Shown piece by piece: positions 9,409 through 17,668 of a stretch of 64,000 nucleotides of DNA (positions are counted from its first letter, which is position 1; the number at the start of each line of letters is the position of its first letter). Where the stretch lies: contig SVDN01000011.1 of NCBI GenBank assembly GCA_015057825.1, positions 22,317-86,316 of the forward strand, in the 5' to 3' direction. Source of the stretch: Lachnospiraceae bacterium. GTDB lineage: Bacteria; Bacillota; Clostridia; Lachnospirales; Lachnospiraceae. A program made the position numbers and the translations under genes. Under the pieces are notes generated by a model. It was given only the letters and a program-made list of their open reading frames with translations, was not told where the DNA came from and did not search any database.

Positions 9409-9563
9409 ATAAAGCAGGTTATATAATTCTAACCCCTAAGCCGAGTGCTAAAATTTACGTATATTAATTGCGTAAGATAGACTGATTCTACAGGATATTC
9501 ACCGCAATAATCATTTTTTAAAAACAATGTCACATAGGTGCTTTTTGGAAAGAGGTGAAATAA

Positions 9564-9815
9564 ATGAAAAGCGGAGTTATAAAATGGGCACTTTTCGGTG
9601 CGGGCGTTCTTTTCGGAACAGCAGGTATCAAGTTGCTTTCAAGCAAAGATGCCAAGAAAGTGTATACTCACTGTACGGCTGCAACTCTCAGAGCCAAAGA
9701 ATCTATCATGAAGGGCGCTACAACTCTTAAAGCAAATTGCGATGATATTTACGCGGAAGCTAAAAAAATTAACGAGGAACGTGCAGCTAAAGAGGCTGAA
9801 CTTGGTGAAGAATAA
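9564..9815 (+). CDS. DUF6110 family small membrane protein
   Basis: 83 aa with an N-terminal hydrophobic segment (about residues 6-25, with GAGVLFGTAGIKLL) and a charged helical remainder (SSKDAKKVYTHCTAATLRAKESIMKG, two thirds of it Lys/Glu/Ala). The sequence fits the small DUF6110 family that clostridia often carry directly before heavy-metal P-type ATPases; I recognise it from memory, not from a search. It probably assists the transporter in the membrane, but its function is not established. GAGGTGA ribosome site 5 bases before the ATG. The ATPase follows after 65 bases. Confidence 0.75.
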   Translation: MKSGVIKWALFGAGVLFGTAGIKLLSSKDAKKVYTHCTAATLRAKESIMKGATTLKANCDDIYAEAKKINEERAAKEAELGEE

Positions 9816-9880
9816 AGAAATGCGGATGGGCTTTTGTTATTTACTGACGAGAGCCTTTCTTTTCTTAAGAGGAAATTCAA

Positions 9881-11956
9881 ATGAAATTCAGAATCAAACA
9901 TGATATTAAAGGCAGAATGCGTGTGCAGCTGTCTGTAAAAAGCATGACTTTCAGAGAGGCGGACACGCTTTTTTATTATCTGAACAATGCCTTGCCCATA
10001 ACAAAAGCAGTGGTGTATGAGCGTACTTGCGATGCTGCCATTGAATACGTTGGAGAGCGAGAGGAAATAATCCTTCTTTTAACAAAGTTCAGATACGAAG
10101 ACGTGGATGTGCCGGAAACATTCCTTCAAACCTCCGGACGTGAGCTTAATCAAAAGTATTTTGATAAGCTGGTTATAACCACCATTGTACACTTCGCTAA
10201 GCGCATATTTCTTCCGCGCCCTATTAGAATCATCATTTGCCTTATTAAGTACAGGAAGTATTTGTGGAGAGCCATTAAAGCCATTAAAGCGGGCAAATTG
10301 GAAGTGTCATTGCTTGATGCCATTGCAATCGGCGTGTCATTGATACGAGGTGACTTTAACGGTGCAAGTTCCATTATGTTTATGCAAAGAATCGGTGAAA
10401 TTCTTGAGGACTGGACCCATAAAAAATCCACAAACGATTTGGCCAGAAGCATGTCATTAAACATCAGCCATGTTTGGCTTGTTAAAGGAGACGAGCAGGT
10501 GCTTGTATCCGCGGATGAGATTATGCCGGGTGACGTGGTGAGAGTACACATGGGAAATGTTATTCCTTTCGACGGTGTGGTTACGGATGGCGAAGCTATG
10601 GTTAATCAGGCATCACTTACGGGAGAGTCACTTCCTGTGCGCAAAGCAAAGGACATTAGCGTTTATGCGGGCACGGTTGTGGAAGAAGGCGAAATAAGTA
10701 TATGCGTTAAAGAAACCAACGGTGCAAGCAAATTTGAAAAAATCGTTACCATGATTGAGGAGACGCAAAAGCTTAAATCCTCGGCGGAAGCCAAGGCTGA
10801 GCATCTTGCGGATAAGCTTGTGCCTTACACATTGGCGGGCACAGCTCTTACATACCTCTTTACAAGAGATATAACAAAGATGATAAGCGTGCTTATGGTG
10901 GACTTTTCATGCGCTCTTAAGCTTGCAATGCCTATTACGGTTATTTCCGCCATCAGAGAATGCAGCCTTTACAATATAACCGTCAAGGGCGGTAAATATT
11001 TGGAAGCCGTTGCGGAAGCGGATACGATTGTATTTGATAAAACGGGAACACTTACAAAGGCTTGCCCGAAGGTGGTTGACATAATTCCTTTCAACGGCGA
11101 GAGTAAAGAAGAGTTGTTAAAAATCGCAGCCTGCCTTGAGGAGCATTTTCCTCATTCCATGGCAAAGGCCGTTGTGGATGAGGCTAATTTAAGGGGAATC
11201 GAGCACGAGGAGATGCATTCGAAAGTCGAATACATAGTTGCTCATGGAATTGTTAGCACTATTGATGATAAGCGTGTTATTATCGGCAGCAGCCATTTTG
11301 TTTTCGAAGATGAGAAATGCGTTATTCCGGAGGATAAAAAGGACAGATTTGACGCCCTTAAGCCGGAAGAGTCTCACCTTTATCTGGCAATTGACGGAAG
11401 TCTTGCAGGCGTTATTTGCATAAGCGACCCTATTAGGGAAGAAGCACCGGCGGTTATTAACACCCTTAAAAAAATCGGTATCAAAAAGATTGTTATGATG
11501 ACCGGTGACAGCGAGCGTACGGCAGCGGCTATTGCAAAAGAAGTGGGCGTTGACGAGTTTTACGCGGAAGTGCTTCCTGAGGATAAAGCGAAGTTCGTGG
11601 AAATGGAAAAGGAAAAAGGCCGCAAGGTTATTATGATCGGCGACGGTATCAACGATTCGCCGGCTCTTAGCGCAGCGGATGTGGGAATCGCCATAAGCGA
11701 CGGCGCCGAAATCGCCAGAGAAGTGGCGGATATTACCATTGCCGCCGACAATTTGTACGAAATCGTCAGCCTTAAGGCAATAAGCAATGCGCTTATTAAA
11801 AGAATCAAAAAGAACTACAGAACAATCGTCGGATTTAACACGGGACTTATTATCGGTGGTGTTGCCGGAATTTTGGCACCAACCGCATCGTCCTTCTTGC
11901 ATAATGCATCGACTTTACTTATCAGTATCAAGAGTATGGAAAATCTGATTGAGTGA
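9881..11956 (+). CDS. Heavy-metal P1B-type ATPase with SCA motif
   Basis: 691-aa metal-transporting ATPase of the cytoplasmic membrane. Phosphorylation site DKTGTLT with D386; actuator loop TGES (ASLTGESLPV); hinge GDGINDSPAL. The membrane metal-site helix reads VDFSCALKLAMP (C344) instead of the usual CPC, SPC or CPH, so the substrate is uncertain. The N-terminal 80 residues resemble a heavy-metal-associated domain that has lost its CxxC. Only about six hydrophobic segments are clear. ATG with AAGAGGAAA about 7 bases upstream. Its neighbours are DUF6110 and the Fur-HD-GYP gene, which fits metal homeostasis; manganese, iron or zinc export would all be possible. Confidence 0.9.
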   Translation: MKFRIKHDIKGRMRVQLSVKSMTFREADTLFYYLNNALPITKAVVYERTCDAAIEYVGEREEIILLLTKFRYEDVDVPETFLQTSGRELNQKYFDKLVITTIVHFAKRIFLPRPIRIIICLIKYRKYLWRAIKAIKAGKLEVSLLDAIAIGVSLIRGDFNGASSIMFMQRIGEILEDWTHKKSTNDLARSMSLNISHVWLVKGDEQVLVSADEIMPGDVVRVHMGNVIPFDGVVTDGEAMVNQASLTGESLPVRKAKDISVYAGTVVEEGEISICVKETNGASKFEKIVTMIEETQKLKSSAEAKAEHLADKLVPYTLAGTALTYLFTRDITKMISVLMVDFSCALKLAMPITVISAIRECSLYNITVKGGKYLEAVAEADTIVFDKTGTLTKACPKVVDIIPFNGESKEELLKIAACLEEHFPHSMAKAVVDEANLRGIEHEEMHSKVEYIVAHGIVSTIDDKRVIIGSSHFVFEDEKCVIPEDKKDRFDALKPEESHLYLAIDGSLAGVICISDPIREEAPAVINTLKKIGIKKIVMMTGDSERTAAAIAKEVGVDEFYAEVLPEDKAKFVEMEKEKGRKVIMIGDGINDSPALSAADVGIAISDGAEIAREVADITIAADNLYEIVSLKAISNALIKRIKKNYRTIVGFNTGLIIGGVAGILAPTASSFLHNASTLLISIKSMENLIE

Positions 11957-11965
11957 CAAGTGGAA

Positions 11966-12171
11966 AATAGCCGTTGCGTTGATTAAAAATACAAACACAA
12001 GCGGCAACCGCTCCGTTCATCTAACTGAGGTTACGACTAAAAAAAGAAGGCGTCTTTAGGGTCAAGCCCTAAAGCCACCTTCTTTTTAAGTCTTCACTCA
12101 CAGTGGATATGAACTGCGCTCATTTGCCTGATTGCTTGTGTTTCGTGATTTTTAATCTCGCAACGGCTATT
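11966..12171. repeat. Giant palindromic element 2, with central terminator
   Basis: Arm AATAGCCGTTGCG followed by GATTAAAAAT and AACACAAGC (11966-12002) is matched in reverse complement at 12134-12171 with short bulges. The centre is a hairpin AGAAGG...TTTAGGG/CCCTAAA...CCTTCT flanked by A and T runs (12041-12086), which is a good bidirectional terminator for the ATPase gene. The 430-base gap before the next gene holds this element, a possible gene remnant on the minus strand and a promoter. Confidence 0.8.
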
Positions 12172-12183
12172 ATCATTATCCGC

Positions 12184-12369
12184 TTACTGCATGCTCTGAG
12201 CAATTGCTTTTACATTTTCAGCATTTTCCGATACGAAGAGGTTGATGCAGTTTTTCATCATTTCTTCATCGCAGTCTTTGTAAATAAGCCAAGATTTGAC
12301 TTTGTATTTGTTGAAATGGTATAATTTTCTTATCGTAGGTACTTTGGTACCAATAGATTTGTATAGGGC
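12184..12369 (-). pseudogene. Possible 3' remnant of an unknown gene
   Basis: A minus-strand frame open for 61 codons between stops, without a good start codon. Its residue pattern looks coding: KSWLIYKDCDEEMMKNC, then NLFVSENAENVKAIAQSMQ and stop right beside the palindrome. I do not recognise the family. It overlaps the promoter of the following plus-strand gene, so if it was a gene it is now a fragment. Chance is also possible. Confidence 0.25.
12296..12325 (+). promoter_or_regulatory. Promoter of the C39-like lipoprotein
   Basis: TTGACT (12296-12301), 18-base spacer, TATAAT (12320-12325) with extended -10 TGG. The gene starts 62 bases downstream. Confidence 0.7.
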
Positions 12370-12387
12370 TTAGAGGTAGTGTGCAAA

Positions 12388-13398
12388 ATGAATAAGGTGT
12401 TATTGAAGTTCTCGGTGTTTTTTGTGGCACTGTTTGGCTGCGTATGGATGACTGCTTGTGATTCCCCATCGCGAGAGCCTATTAAGGCAAGAGATACGGT
12501 TGAAGAAACGGAACCGGTTACAATCGCGGCAGAGCCTGTGAAAATTCCGGAAATGTCTATTACGGCATCATTAAACGAGGATGCTTACTTTTACGAAGGG
12601 GACTATTTCGATATCGATACATTTGATAAAATCATGTGTATTCTTAATTTTTCCACAGGTGACAGCGTTCAAATAGCAAAAGAAATGCTTTCTTGCAATT
12701 ACATGGACACAAATCTTCCGGCGGGGGATGTGACCCTTGTTATTACATATGACAATATGAGTGTTGAGCTTCCGATTTGGGTTGAGCCTTATGTTGAAGA
12801 GGTTGTTTACGAACCACCGGCAATAACTTATGACTATCAGCTTGGGGTGCCTTTGTTTATGCAGCTTGATTATGGACTGCCGAGCGGATGTGAGGGTACG
12901 GCGCTGGCCATGTGCATCAACTATTTGGGTTACGGCGTAAGTCCGTATGATTTGTGTGAAACATATATGCCGAAGGATTACAACTGCACGGACCCATATG
13001 TTGCATTTATAGGGGATCCTGCAGATCCGTATTCTTTTGGATGCGCATCGCCTGTTGTTATTCAAACGGCCTATAATTACATGGCCGCATCAGGTGCTCC
13101 TTTGCAAGTGATTGACCACACCGGAGATTTGGAAGGCGTTTATAATGAAATAGCATCCGGCTATCCGGTGGCTGTATGTGTATCGGAAAATTTCTCGAGA
13201 CCATTTTGGTTCGTTGATACATTGAATGGAACGGATTATTTCTGGTGGCATGCATCCTGGCACTATATAGCTGTTGTTGGTGTTAACGACTACACCGTAA
13301 CCGTAAACGATCCACTGTACGGATATTACACAGTTGATAAAGGTCTTTTTGAGTGGATATGGTGGGAAATGGGTGCACAGGCAGTTGCAGTGCATTAA
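12388..13398 (+). CDS. Lipoprotein with C39-like peptidase domain
   Basis: A 336-aa exported protein. The signal peptide ends in a lipobox MTAC with C24, so it should be anchored to the outer face of the membrane. Residues 25-140 are an acidic linker and a small beta-rich domain. Residues about 150-336 form a papain-like Peptidase_C39_2 domain: GVPLFMQLDYGLPSGCEGTALAM with the presumed nucleophile C168, HYIAVVGV with the presumed His, and VNDPLYG with the presumed Asp. Such proteins may cleave peptides or bind the cell wall; the substrate is unknown. ATG 12388 is preferred over the upstream GTG because TAGAGG sits 11 bases before it. Single gene with its own promoter and terminator. Confidence 0.85.
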   Translation: MNKVLLKFSVFFVALFGCVWMTACDSPSREPIKARDTVEETEPVTIAAEPVKIPEMSITASLNEDAYFYEGDYFDIDTFDKIMCILNFSTGDSVQIAKEMLSCNYMDTNLPAGDVTLVITYDNMSVELPIWVEPYVEEVVYEPPAITYDYQLGVPLFMQLDYGLPSGCEGTALAMCINYLGYGVSPYDLCETYMPKDYNCTDPYVAFIGDPADPYSFGCASPVVIQTAYNYMAASGAPLQVIDHTGDLEGVYNEIASGYPVAVCVSENFSRPFWFVDTLNGTDYFWWHASWHYIAVVGVNDYTVTVNDPLYGYYTVDKGLFEWIWWEMGAQAVAVH

Positions 13399-13420
13399 TA
13401 AATATTACAATTATAGAAAA

Positions 13421-13453
13421 CGAAATCGACCGCAAGATGCGGTCGATTTTTCA
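13421..13453 (+). terminator. Rho-independent terminator
   Basis: AAATCGACCGC (13423-13433) pairs perfectly with GCGGTCGATTT (13439-13449), 5-base loop, T-run after. It is flanked by A on the left and so may also stop the minus-strand remnant. Confidence 0.85.
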
Positions 13454-13474
13454 TGTATTTATGCTTTATTAATA

Positions 13475-13690
13475 TTAATCATTTGGAATTTTATCTTCAG
13501 GAAGTCCCGAAATATCGAGGGCTTCCTCTTTTGACATGCCACGTGCGATACATTTTTTATAAACTTCAATTTGCTCTTCGAGTTTTCCTTCTGCACGTTG
13601 TTCTTTAAGTTTATCCGATGGTAATTCTAACACTTTTCCGCCCATAATATCATCAACTTCTTTCTTGATTGCATTCGTTACAGATTTCAA
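13475..13690 (-). pseudogene. C-terminal fragment of an Rpn/PD-(D/E)XK-type gene
   Basis: 71 codons ending SGLPEDKIPND. The segment KEQRAEGKLEEQIEVYKKCIARGMSKEEALDISGLPED has the charged, helical look of the C-terminal tail of Rpn-family putative transposase/nuclease proteins, which are common in this family of bacteria. The nuclease domain is missing: in frame, a stop lies a few codons upstream and only TTG could serve as start. It is most likely the decayed end of a longer gene. Family assignment is tentative. Confidence 0.5.
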
Positions 13691-13805
13691 AATTGATTTT
13701 ATAGTAAAGTATTAAAAGAGTCAATGTTATTCAAAGTTTTTTTAAAAATGTAATGGTATATTGAAAAAAAGTATAGATAAATTCAATAAAACAAGTGAGT
13801 TAGTA

Positions 13806-13832
13806 TTGACTAACAAATCGGGGGGGTAAAAT
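13806..13832 (+). promoter_or_regulatory. Promoter with G7 tract in the spacer
   Basis: TTGACT (13806-13811) and TAAAAT (13827-13832) are 15 bases apart, and the spacer ends in seven G residues (13820-13826). A homopolymer in the spacer is the layout of phase-variable promoters, where gain or loss of G changes spacing. The gene starts 81 bases downstream. A 7-base inverted repeat GTAAGTG/CACTTAC lies in the leader between them. Confidence 0.5.
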
Positions 13833-13912
13833 TGTAATGTAAGTGAGTTCTTTTAAGCACTTACACGAAACTCGTAGTTTAAATTATATTATTCTAATTC
13901 TTGGAGGGAAAA

Positions 13913-15616
13913 ATGAGATTATCATTAAAAAGAGGCATATTAATTGCCGCATTTTTTACTGCTTTGATTATTTTGGCTGTAGCATTTAAGCCGGATACCG
14001 TAAAAGCAGATGAAGGATCAACAGATGCTACAAAAATTATTAAAGTTATGGACTTTGATAAGGGGGCGACAATACAAAACGGTGGTAACAATCTTTTGGT
14101 AAAAGCACCGGGAGAAACAGGTTCATATACCGTAGTAACAGCTAATGGTGATATAGCTACTATAGACAATTCAAAAGGAGAGATAGAAACTATATCAGCA
14201 GCAGCAACATCTTCTGGCTATGGCAATTACTTTGTAGAGCAGAAGACCGTGGGAGATGTTACATATGCTAAAATAGTTAATTGCGATGGCACAAAGTTCG
14301 GAAGTATAGACAATTTTTACAAGGATATTAATTTTGTAGGAAATGTTTATGATGCAACATATTATTATATAGATGATAACAGTATTTTACATGTAGAGAC
14401 AGCTGATGGCAACGAGATACTGTCTTATGATATGCAGGGAGCTGCATTGCCGATGTTTGGTTATAGTAGTAATTTACCTTTGATTTGCAAATTTGGCGAC
14501 TTATATGTTGTTTGTAATGGTGGCAATAATCTTATGATACTTAATTCAAACGGTGTGAATGTAGCACCTCAGATTGATTATCCTGAAGGTTTTCAGCCAT
14601 CGAAAGTCTACGTTATGAACTCAAAGGTTAAAGCTAATTATATATGCGTGTGCGCTGTACAAGAGGGAGCTAATCCAAGTGATTCTGTTTCATATCTTTA
14701 CTACTTTGATAAAAATCTTAATGAAGCAACGGGAGAGCAGTTTGCTGCCGACAGCTACGTAACAGCTCCGGATAGCGTTATAAATGATTATAATGGCTTG
14801 ATTTTTAATAATGGTTCTGAAATATCAAAAGTTGTTCCTGAAGGATTCAATTATGCTTCTGAAACAACTATTAATGGTGTACCTTATGGTACGGGAACAC
14901 AGTACGTAGATGGTAAGATGGTTAAAATCTTATATGATCTTAATGGAAATATTTTGATGACATCAACAAGATTATTTACATTTGCCGGATCATACTTTAC
15001 ATCAACGGATTCTAACGGAGTAGTTTCAATTTATAAGATCGAAAATACCATTGATCCTGTGGAAGTAATTGCAGAAGCAGCCATCGAAGGATTTGATGCA
15101 GGAGCAAAAGTTGTTGACGCAGATGGTAATCCTGTAGAACTTGATCAGGTTACAATCAAAGCTGTTCAGGCAGCTCAGGAAACAGTAACAAAGGCTAAAG
15201 CAGCTCTTGCAGAAAAAGGAGTTGTTATTCCGAATAATGCACATGTTTCTATCTGGGATGTTGATTTAACAGATGCTGATGGCAACGTTGTTAGACTTAC
15301 AGATGGTAGCGTAAGATTCTATATGCCGGCTGAAAAAGGCTATGATGCAACAAATTTTGATGTAAAAGCTTACCACGTATTTCCTGACGGATCATGTGAA
15401 GAAGTTAAGACAGCATGGGTTCAGCAGGAAGACGGAACATACAGAGTTCAGGTAACAGCAACATCATTCAGCCCATATGTTGTAGTTTACAGTGAAAAAT
15501 CAGCTGAAACACCGTCAACAGGCGATTCATCAAACATTATGATGCCAATCATCTTAGGCGCGGCAGCAGTAGCAGCGCTTGGAATTACAGCAGCTAAAAA
15601 AAGACAGTTTGATTAA
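13913..15616 (+). CDS. Secreted surface protein with TPSTG anchor
   Basis: 567 aa. N-terminal signal peptide (residues 1-30, RGILIAAFFTALIILAVAF), a long extracellular part rich in beta-type segments (residues 35-370), then a helical stretch and a beta domain (about 390-535), and a C-terminal sorting signal: TPSTGD, hydrophobic helix, then KKRQFD. The motif fits an xPxTG sortase substrate, though it is not LPxTG. No known catalytic domain was recognised. The start is ATG 13913 with GGAGGG 5 bases before. It has its own promoter with a G7 tract and its own terminator. No sortase gene is in the window. Confidence 0.75.
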   Translation: MRLSLKRGILIAAFFTALIILAVAFKPDTVKADEGSTDATKIIKVMDFDKGATIQNGGNNLLVKAPGETGSYTVVTANGDIATIDNSKGEIETISAAATSSGYGNYFVEQKTVGDVTYAKIVNCDGTKFGSIDNFYKDINFVGNVYDATYYYIDDNSILHVETADGNEILSYDMQGAALPMFGYSSNLPLICKFGDLYVVCNGGNNLMILNSNGVNVAPQIDYPEGFQPSKVYVMNSKVKANYICVCAVQEGANPSDSVSYLYYFDKNLNEATGEQFAADSYVTAPDSVINDYNGLIFNNGSEISKVVPEGFNYASETTINGVPYGTGTQYVDGKMVKILYDLNGNILMTSTRLFTFAGSYFTSTDSNGVVSIYKIENTIDPVEVIAEAAIEGFDAGAKVVDADGNPVELDQVTIKAVQAAQETVTKAKAALAEKGVVIPNNAHVSIWDVDLTDADGNVVRLTDGSVRFYMPAEKGYDATNFDVKAYHVFPDGSCEEVKTAWVQQEDGTYRVQVTATSFSPYVVVYSEKSAETPSTGDSSNIMMPIILGAAAVAALGITAAKKRQFD

Positions 15617-15640
15617 TTAATAATTATTCTTTAACGTTGG

Positions 15641-15669
15641 CAGGCCTCGCAAAAAGCGGGGCCTGTTTT
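15641..15669 (+). terminator. Rho-independent terminator
   Basis: CAGGCCTCGC (15641-15650) pairs with GCGGGGCCTG (15656-15665), with one G-T pair and a 5-base A loop, followed by TTTT. Confidence 0.85.
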
Positions 15670-15721
15670 AAAATGTGATGAAATTAAAATATATATTAAG
15701 GATTTAGAGACACGGTTATGC

Positions 15722-15727
15722 TATAAT
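15722..15727 (+). promoter_or_regulatory. Extended -10 promoter of the O-antigen-ligase-like gene
   Basis: TGCTATAAT (TG at 15719-15720, TATAAT at 15722-15727). No good -35 is visible, as is common with extended -10 promoters. The start codon is 71 bases downstream. Confidence 0.5.
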
Positions 15728-15797
15728 AAACATAGATTTTGCCTTGATTTTTGATTCTTAAGAGGCATAATAATATAATTAAAAATAGGGACATGAT

Positions 15798-17627
15798 ATG
15801 AAAAAGTGGCTTACAAAAGATTATGGATTGCCGGCTCTTGCGGCATTGTTTCTAATAATTTATCCATGGATAACAATTAAATGCAAAATTGGAATTTCAG
15901 CCTCGGAAGAGGCGCTGTTTGACAGTAGAGTTAATGGACTGTTGGATTTGTTCCTTAAAGGCAAATCGGTTTTAGTGGTGATTTTTGCACTCATTTTTCT
16001 TGTGATACTAGCCTATGTGGCATATGAAAAGAAAAAAAGAAAGCTTAAGACATCAAAAAAGAAAAAAGGTTCTTCTAAGGCAGCAGTCGCTTCGGAGAAT
16101 ACATCTACATTTACTATGCCGATGAAAAAAGAAAGGCTCTTAATTCCGGCAGCGGTATTTATAGTTTTGAATATCCTGTCATTATTAATGTCTGAATACA
16201 AAGATGTTGCTTTTCGCGGAAATTCAAACTCTTTGGAAGGCTTTCTGCAAGTGCTTTCATATTGTGTGATTTTTGTTGCGGCGCTTGTGGCTTTTGCGAA
16301 AGAAGATAATCTCGTATATCTTAAGATTTCTGCTATAGCACTTGGCGTTATAAGTATTATTCTTACTCTTATTGAGGTGCTTTACGAGCCTCTTTCAAAG
16401 ATTATAATAGGCGATTCATGGTCCAGTGAATACGTGAATATGACGGTGTTGACTTTCTATAATACCACGTATTTTGCGGCCTTTCTCGCAATGTTGATAC
16501 CGATAGTTTTTGCAATCTTTTTGTTTGAGACTAGTATGAAGCTGTCATTAATAAGCGGCTTTGTGTTTACCGGCCTTTTTATTGTGAATATTACGACACG
16601 TTCTACCATGTCTCTTTATGTAGTTATAGCATCATCGGTTGTGCTGCTTGTAATTAAGCTTATACAGTTGCTCAAAAAACCGAAGACCGAAACACCAAAG
16701 AGAAAAGGCTTGATTAGTTTGGTAGTTCCTATATGCTTTGTTGTCCTTTTGTTTGCTATAAATGCTGTAAGCAACAATGCATTGCTTTATAGGGCATCAT
16801 CGGCGGGAAACAATGAAACCGCGGCTATTCATAAAGATAATTACTATAAACTTTGTGACATTCAAAATGAAGACGGGGTTATTGTATTTACAGGCGAGGA
16901 TTCGTCATTTAGCGTTTCTGTGGATGAAAACGGCAGCATAAAGTTTGAATCTCCGGAAGGCATGGAAATGCGCATGGAGGATAATATTATCAAGTTCGAC
17001 GGAGAATTCGATGCTGTGACAGCTTGGTTTGAAGGTGGATACCTCGCGGTAGATTTGGGATATCAAAATCCGATTTATTTCGGAATAACGGATGATGGAA
17101 TTGTTGCGGTAAGTCCGGATGGAAGACCAATCGAAGATATGTCGGGAAATGGCTTGGAATTGGATAGTCTCTATAGCATTGCAACAGGTCGTGGCTTCTA
17201 CTGGGTGAACAGCCTGCCTATAATTAAGGAATGCATAATAACGGGACATGGACTCGGAACTTTCGGGCTTTACTTTAACCAAACAGACATTGTGGGGAGC
17301 TTAAATACTCATGGAACGATTTATACTCTGGTTGACCATCCGCATAATATGTATATTCAAGTGGCGGTGCAAACCGGTGTAATTAGTTTAATAGCTTTGC
17401 TGGCTATATATGTAATCAGCTTGATTTGTGGAGTACGTAAAACAAAGGTAATGGAGCTTATATCAAACAAAGGCCTTTTGGTTGGTGTCTTTGTTGCGGT
17501 TCTTAGCTTTATGGTATGCTCACTGACAACAGACAGTATGCTTACTACGACTCCGATATTCTGCGTGTTGTTGGGAACATTGACAGGATTGGAAGTTGAG
17601 AAGAAATTAACAGTATCGAACCGCTAA
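15798..17627 (+). CDS. O-antigen ligase-like polymerase, Wzy_C type
   Basis: A 609-aa polytopic membrane protein with about 11-12 hydrophobic segments. The Wzy_C/O-antigen-ligase signature lies near residues 510-545, DHPHNMYIQVAVQTGVISL, preceded by GHGLGTFG. Such proteins polymerise or attach glycan chains at the outer face of the membrane; in a Gram-positive a wall polysaccharide or exopolysaccharide is the likely substrate. A Lys-rich cytoplasmic loop stands at 75-115. Unusually, an extracellular beta-rich domain of about 140 residues (about 345-480, with FTGEDSSFSVSVDENGSIKF) is inserted before the catalytic loop. ATG with AGGG about 7 bases upstream. The hydrolase gene follows after 41 bases. 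Confidence 0.8.
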   Translation: MKKWLTKDYGLPALAALFLIIYPWITIKCKIGISASEEALFDSRVNGLLDLFLKGKSVLVVIFALIFLVILAYVAYEKKKRKLKTSKKKKGSSKAAVASENTSTFTMPMKKERLLIPAAVFIVLNILSLLMSEYKDVAFRGNSNSLEGFLQVLSYCVIFVAALVAFAKEDNLVYLKISAIALGVISIILTLIEVLYEPLSKIIIGDSWSSEYVNMTVLTFYNTTYFAAFLAMLIPIVFAIFLFETSMKLSLISGFVFTGLFIVNITTRSTMSLYVVIASSVVLLVIKLIQLLKKPKTETPKRKGLISLVVPICFVVLLFAINAVSNNALLYRASSAGNNETAAIHKDNYYKLCDIQNEDGVIVFTGEDSSFSVSVDENGSIKFESPEGMEMRMEDNIIKFDGEFDAVTAWFEGGYLAVDLGYQNPIYFGITDDGIVAVSPDGRPIEDMSGNGLELDSLYSIATGRGFYWVNSLPIIKECIITGHGLGTFGLYFNQTDIVGSLNTHGTIYTLVDHPHNMYIQVAVQTGVISLIALLAIYVISLICGVRKTKVMELISNKGLLVGVFVAVLSFMVCSLTTDSMLTTTPIFCVLLGTLTGLEVEKKLTVSNR

Positions 17628-17668
17628 AAAATAGGATATAATTAACATATACGAGAGGGGTTTTGCAT

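Noticed and set aside
11189..11902. 237-codon minus-strand frame opposite the P-type ATPase
   Set aside because: Antisense shadow of a well conserved coding region; no family pattern and no ribosome site.
12103..12324. 73-codon plus-strand frame with hydrophobic residues
   Set aside because: It lies inside the palindrome and promoter region, has no ribosome site, and its composition is that of a shadow of the minus-strand frame.
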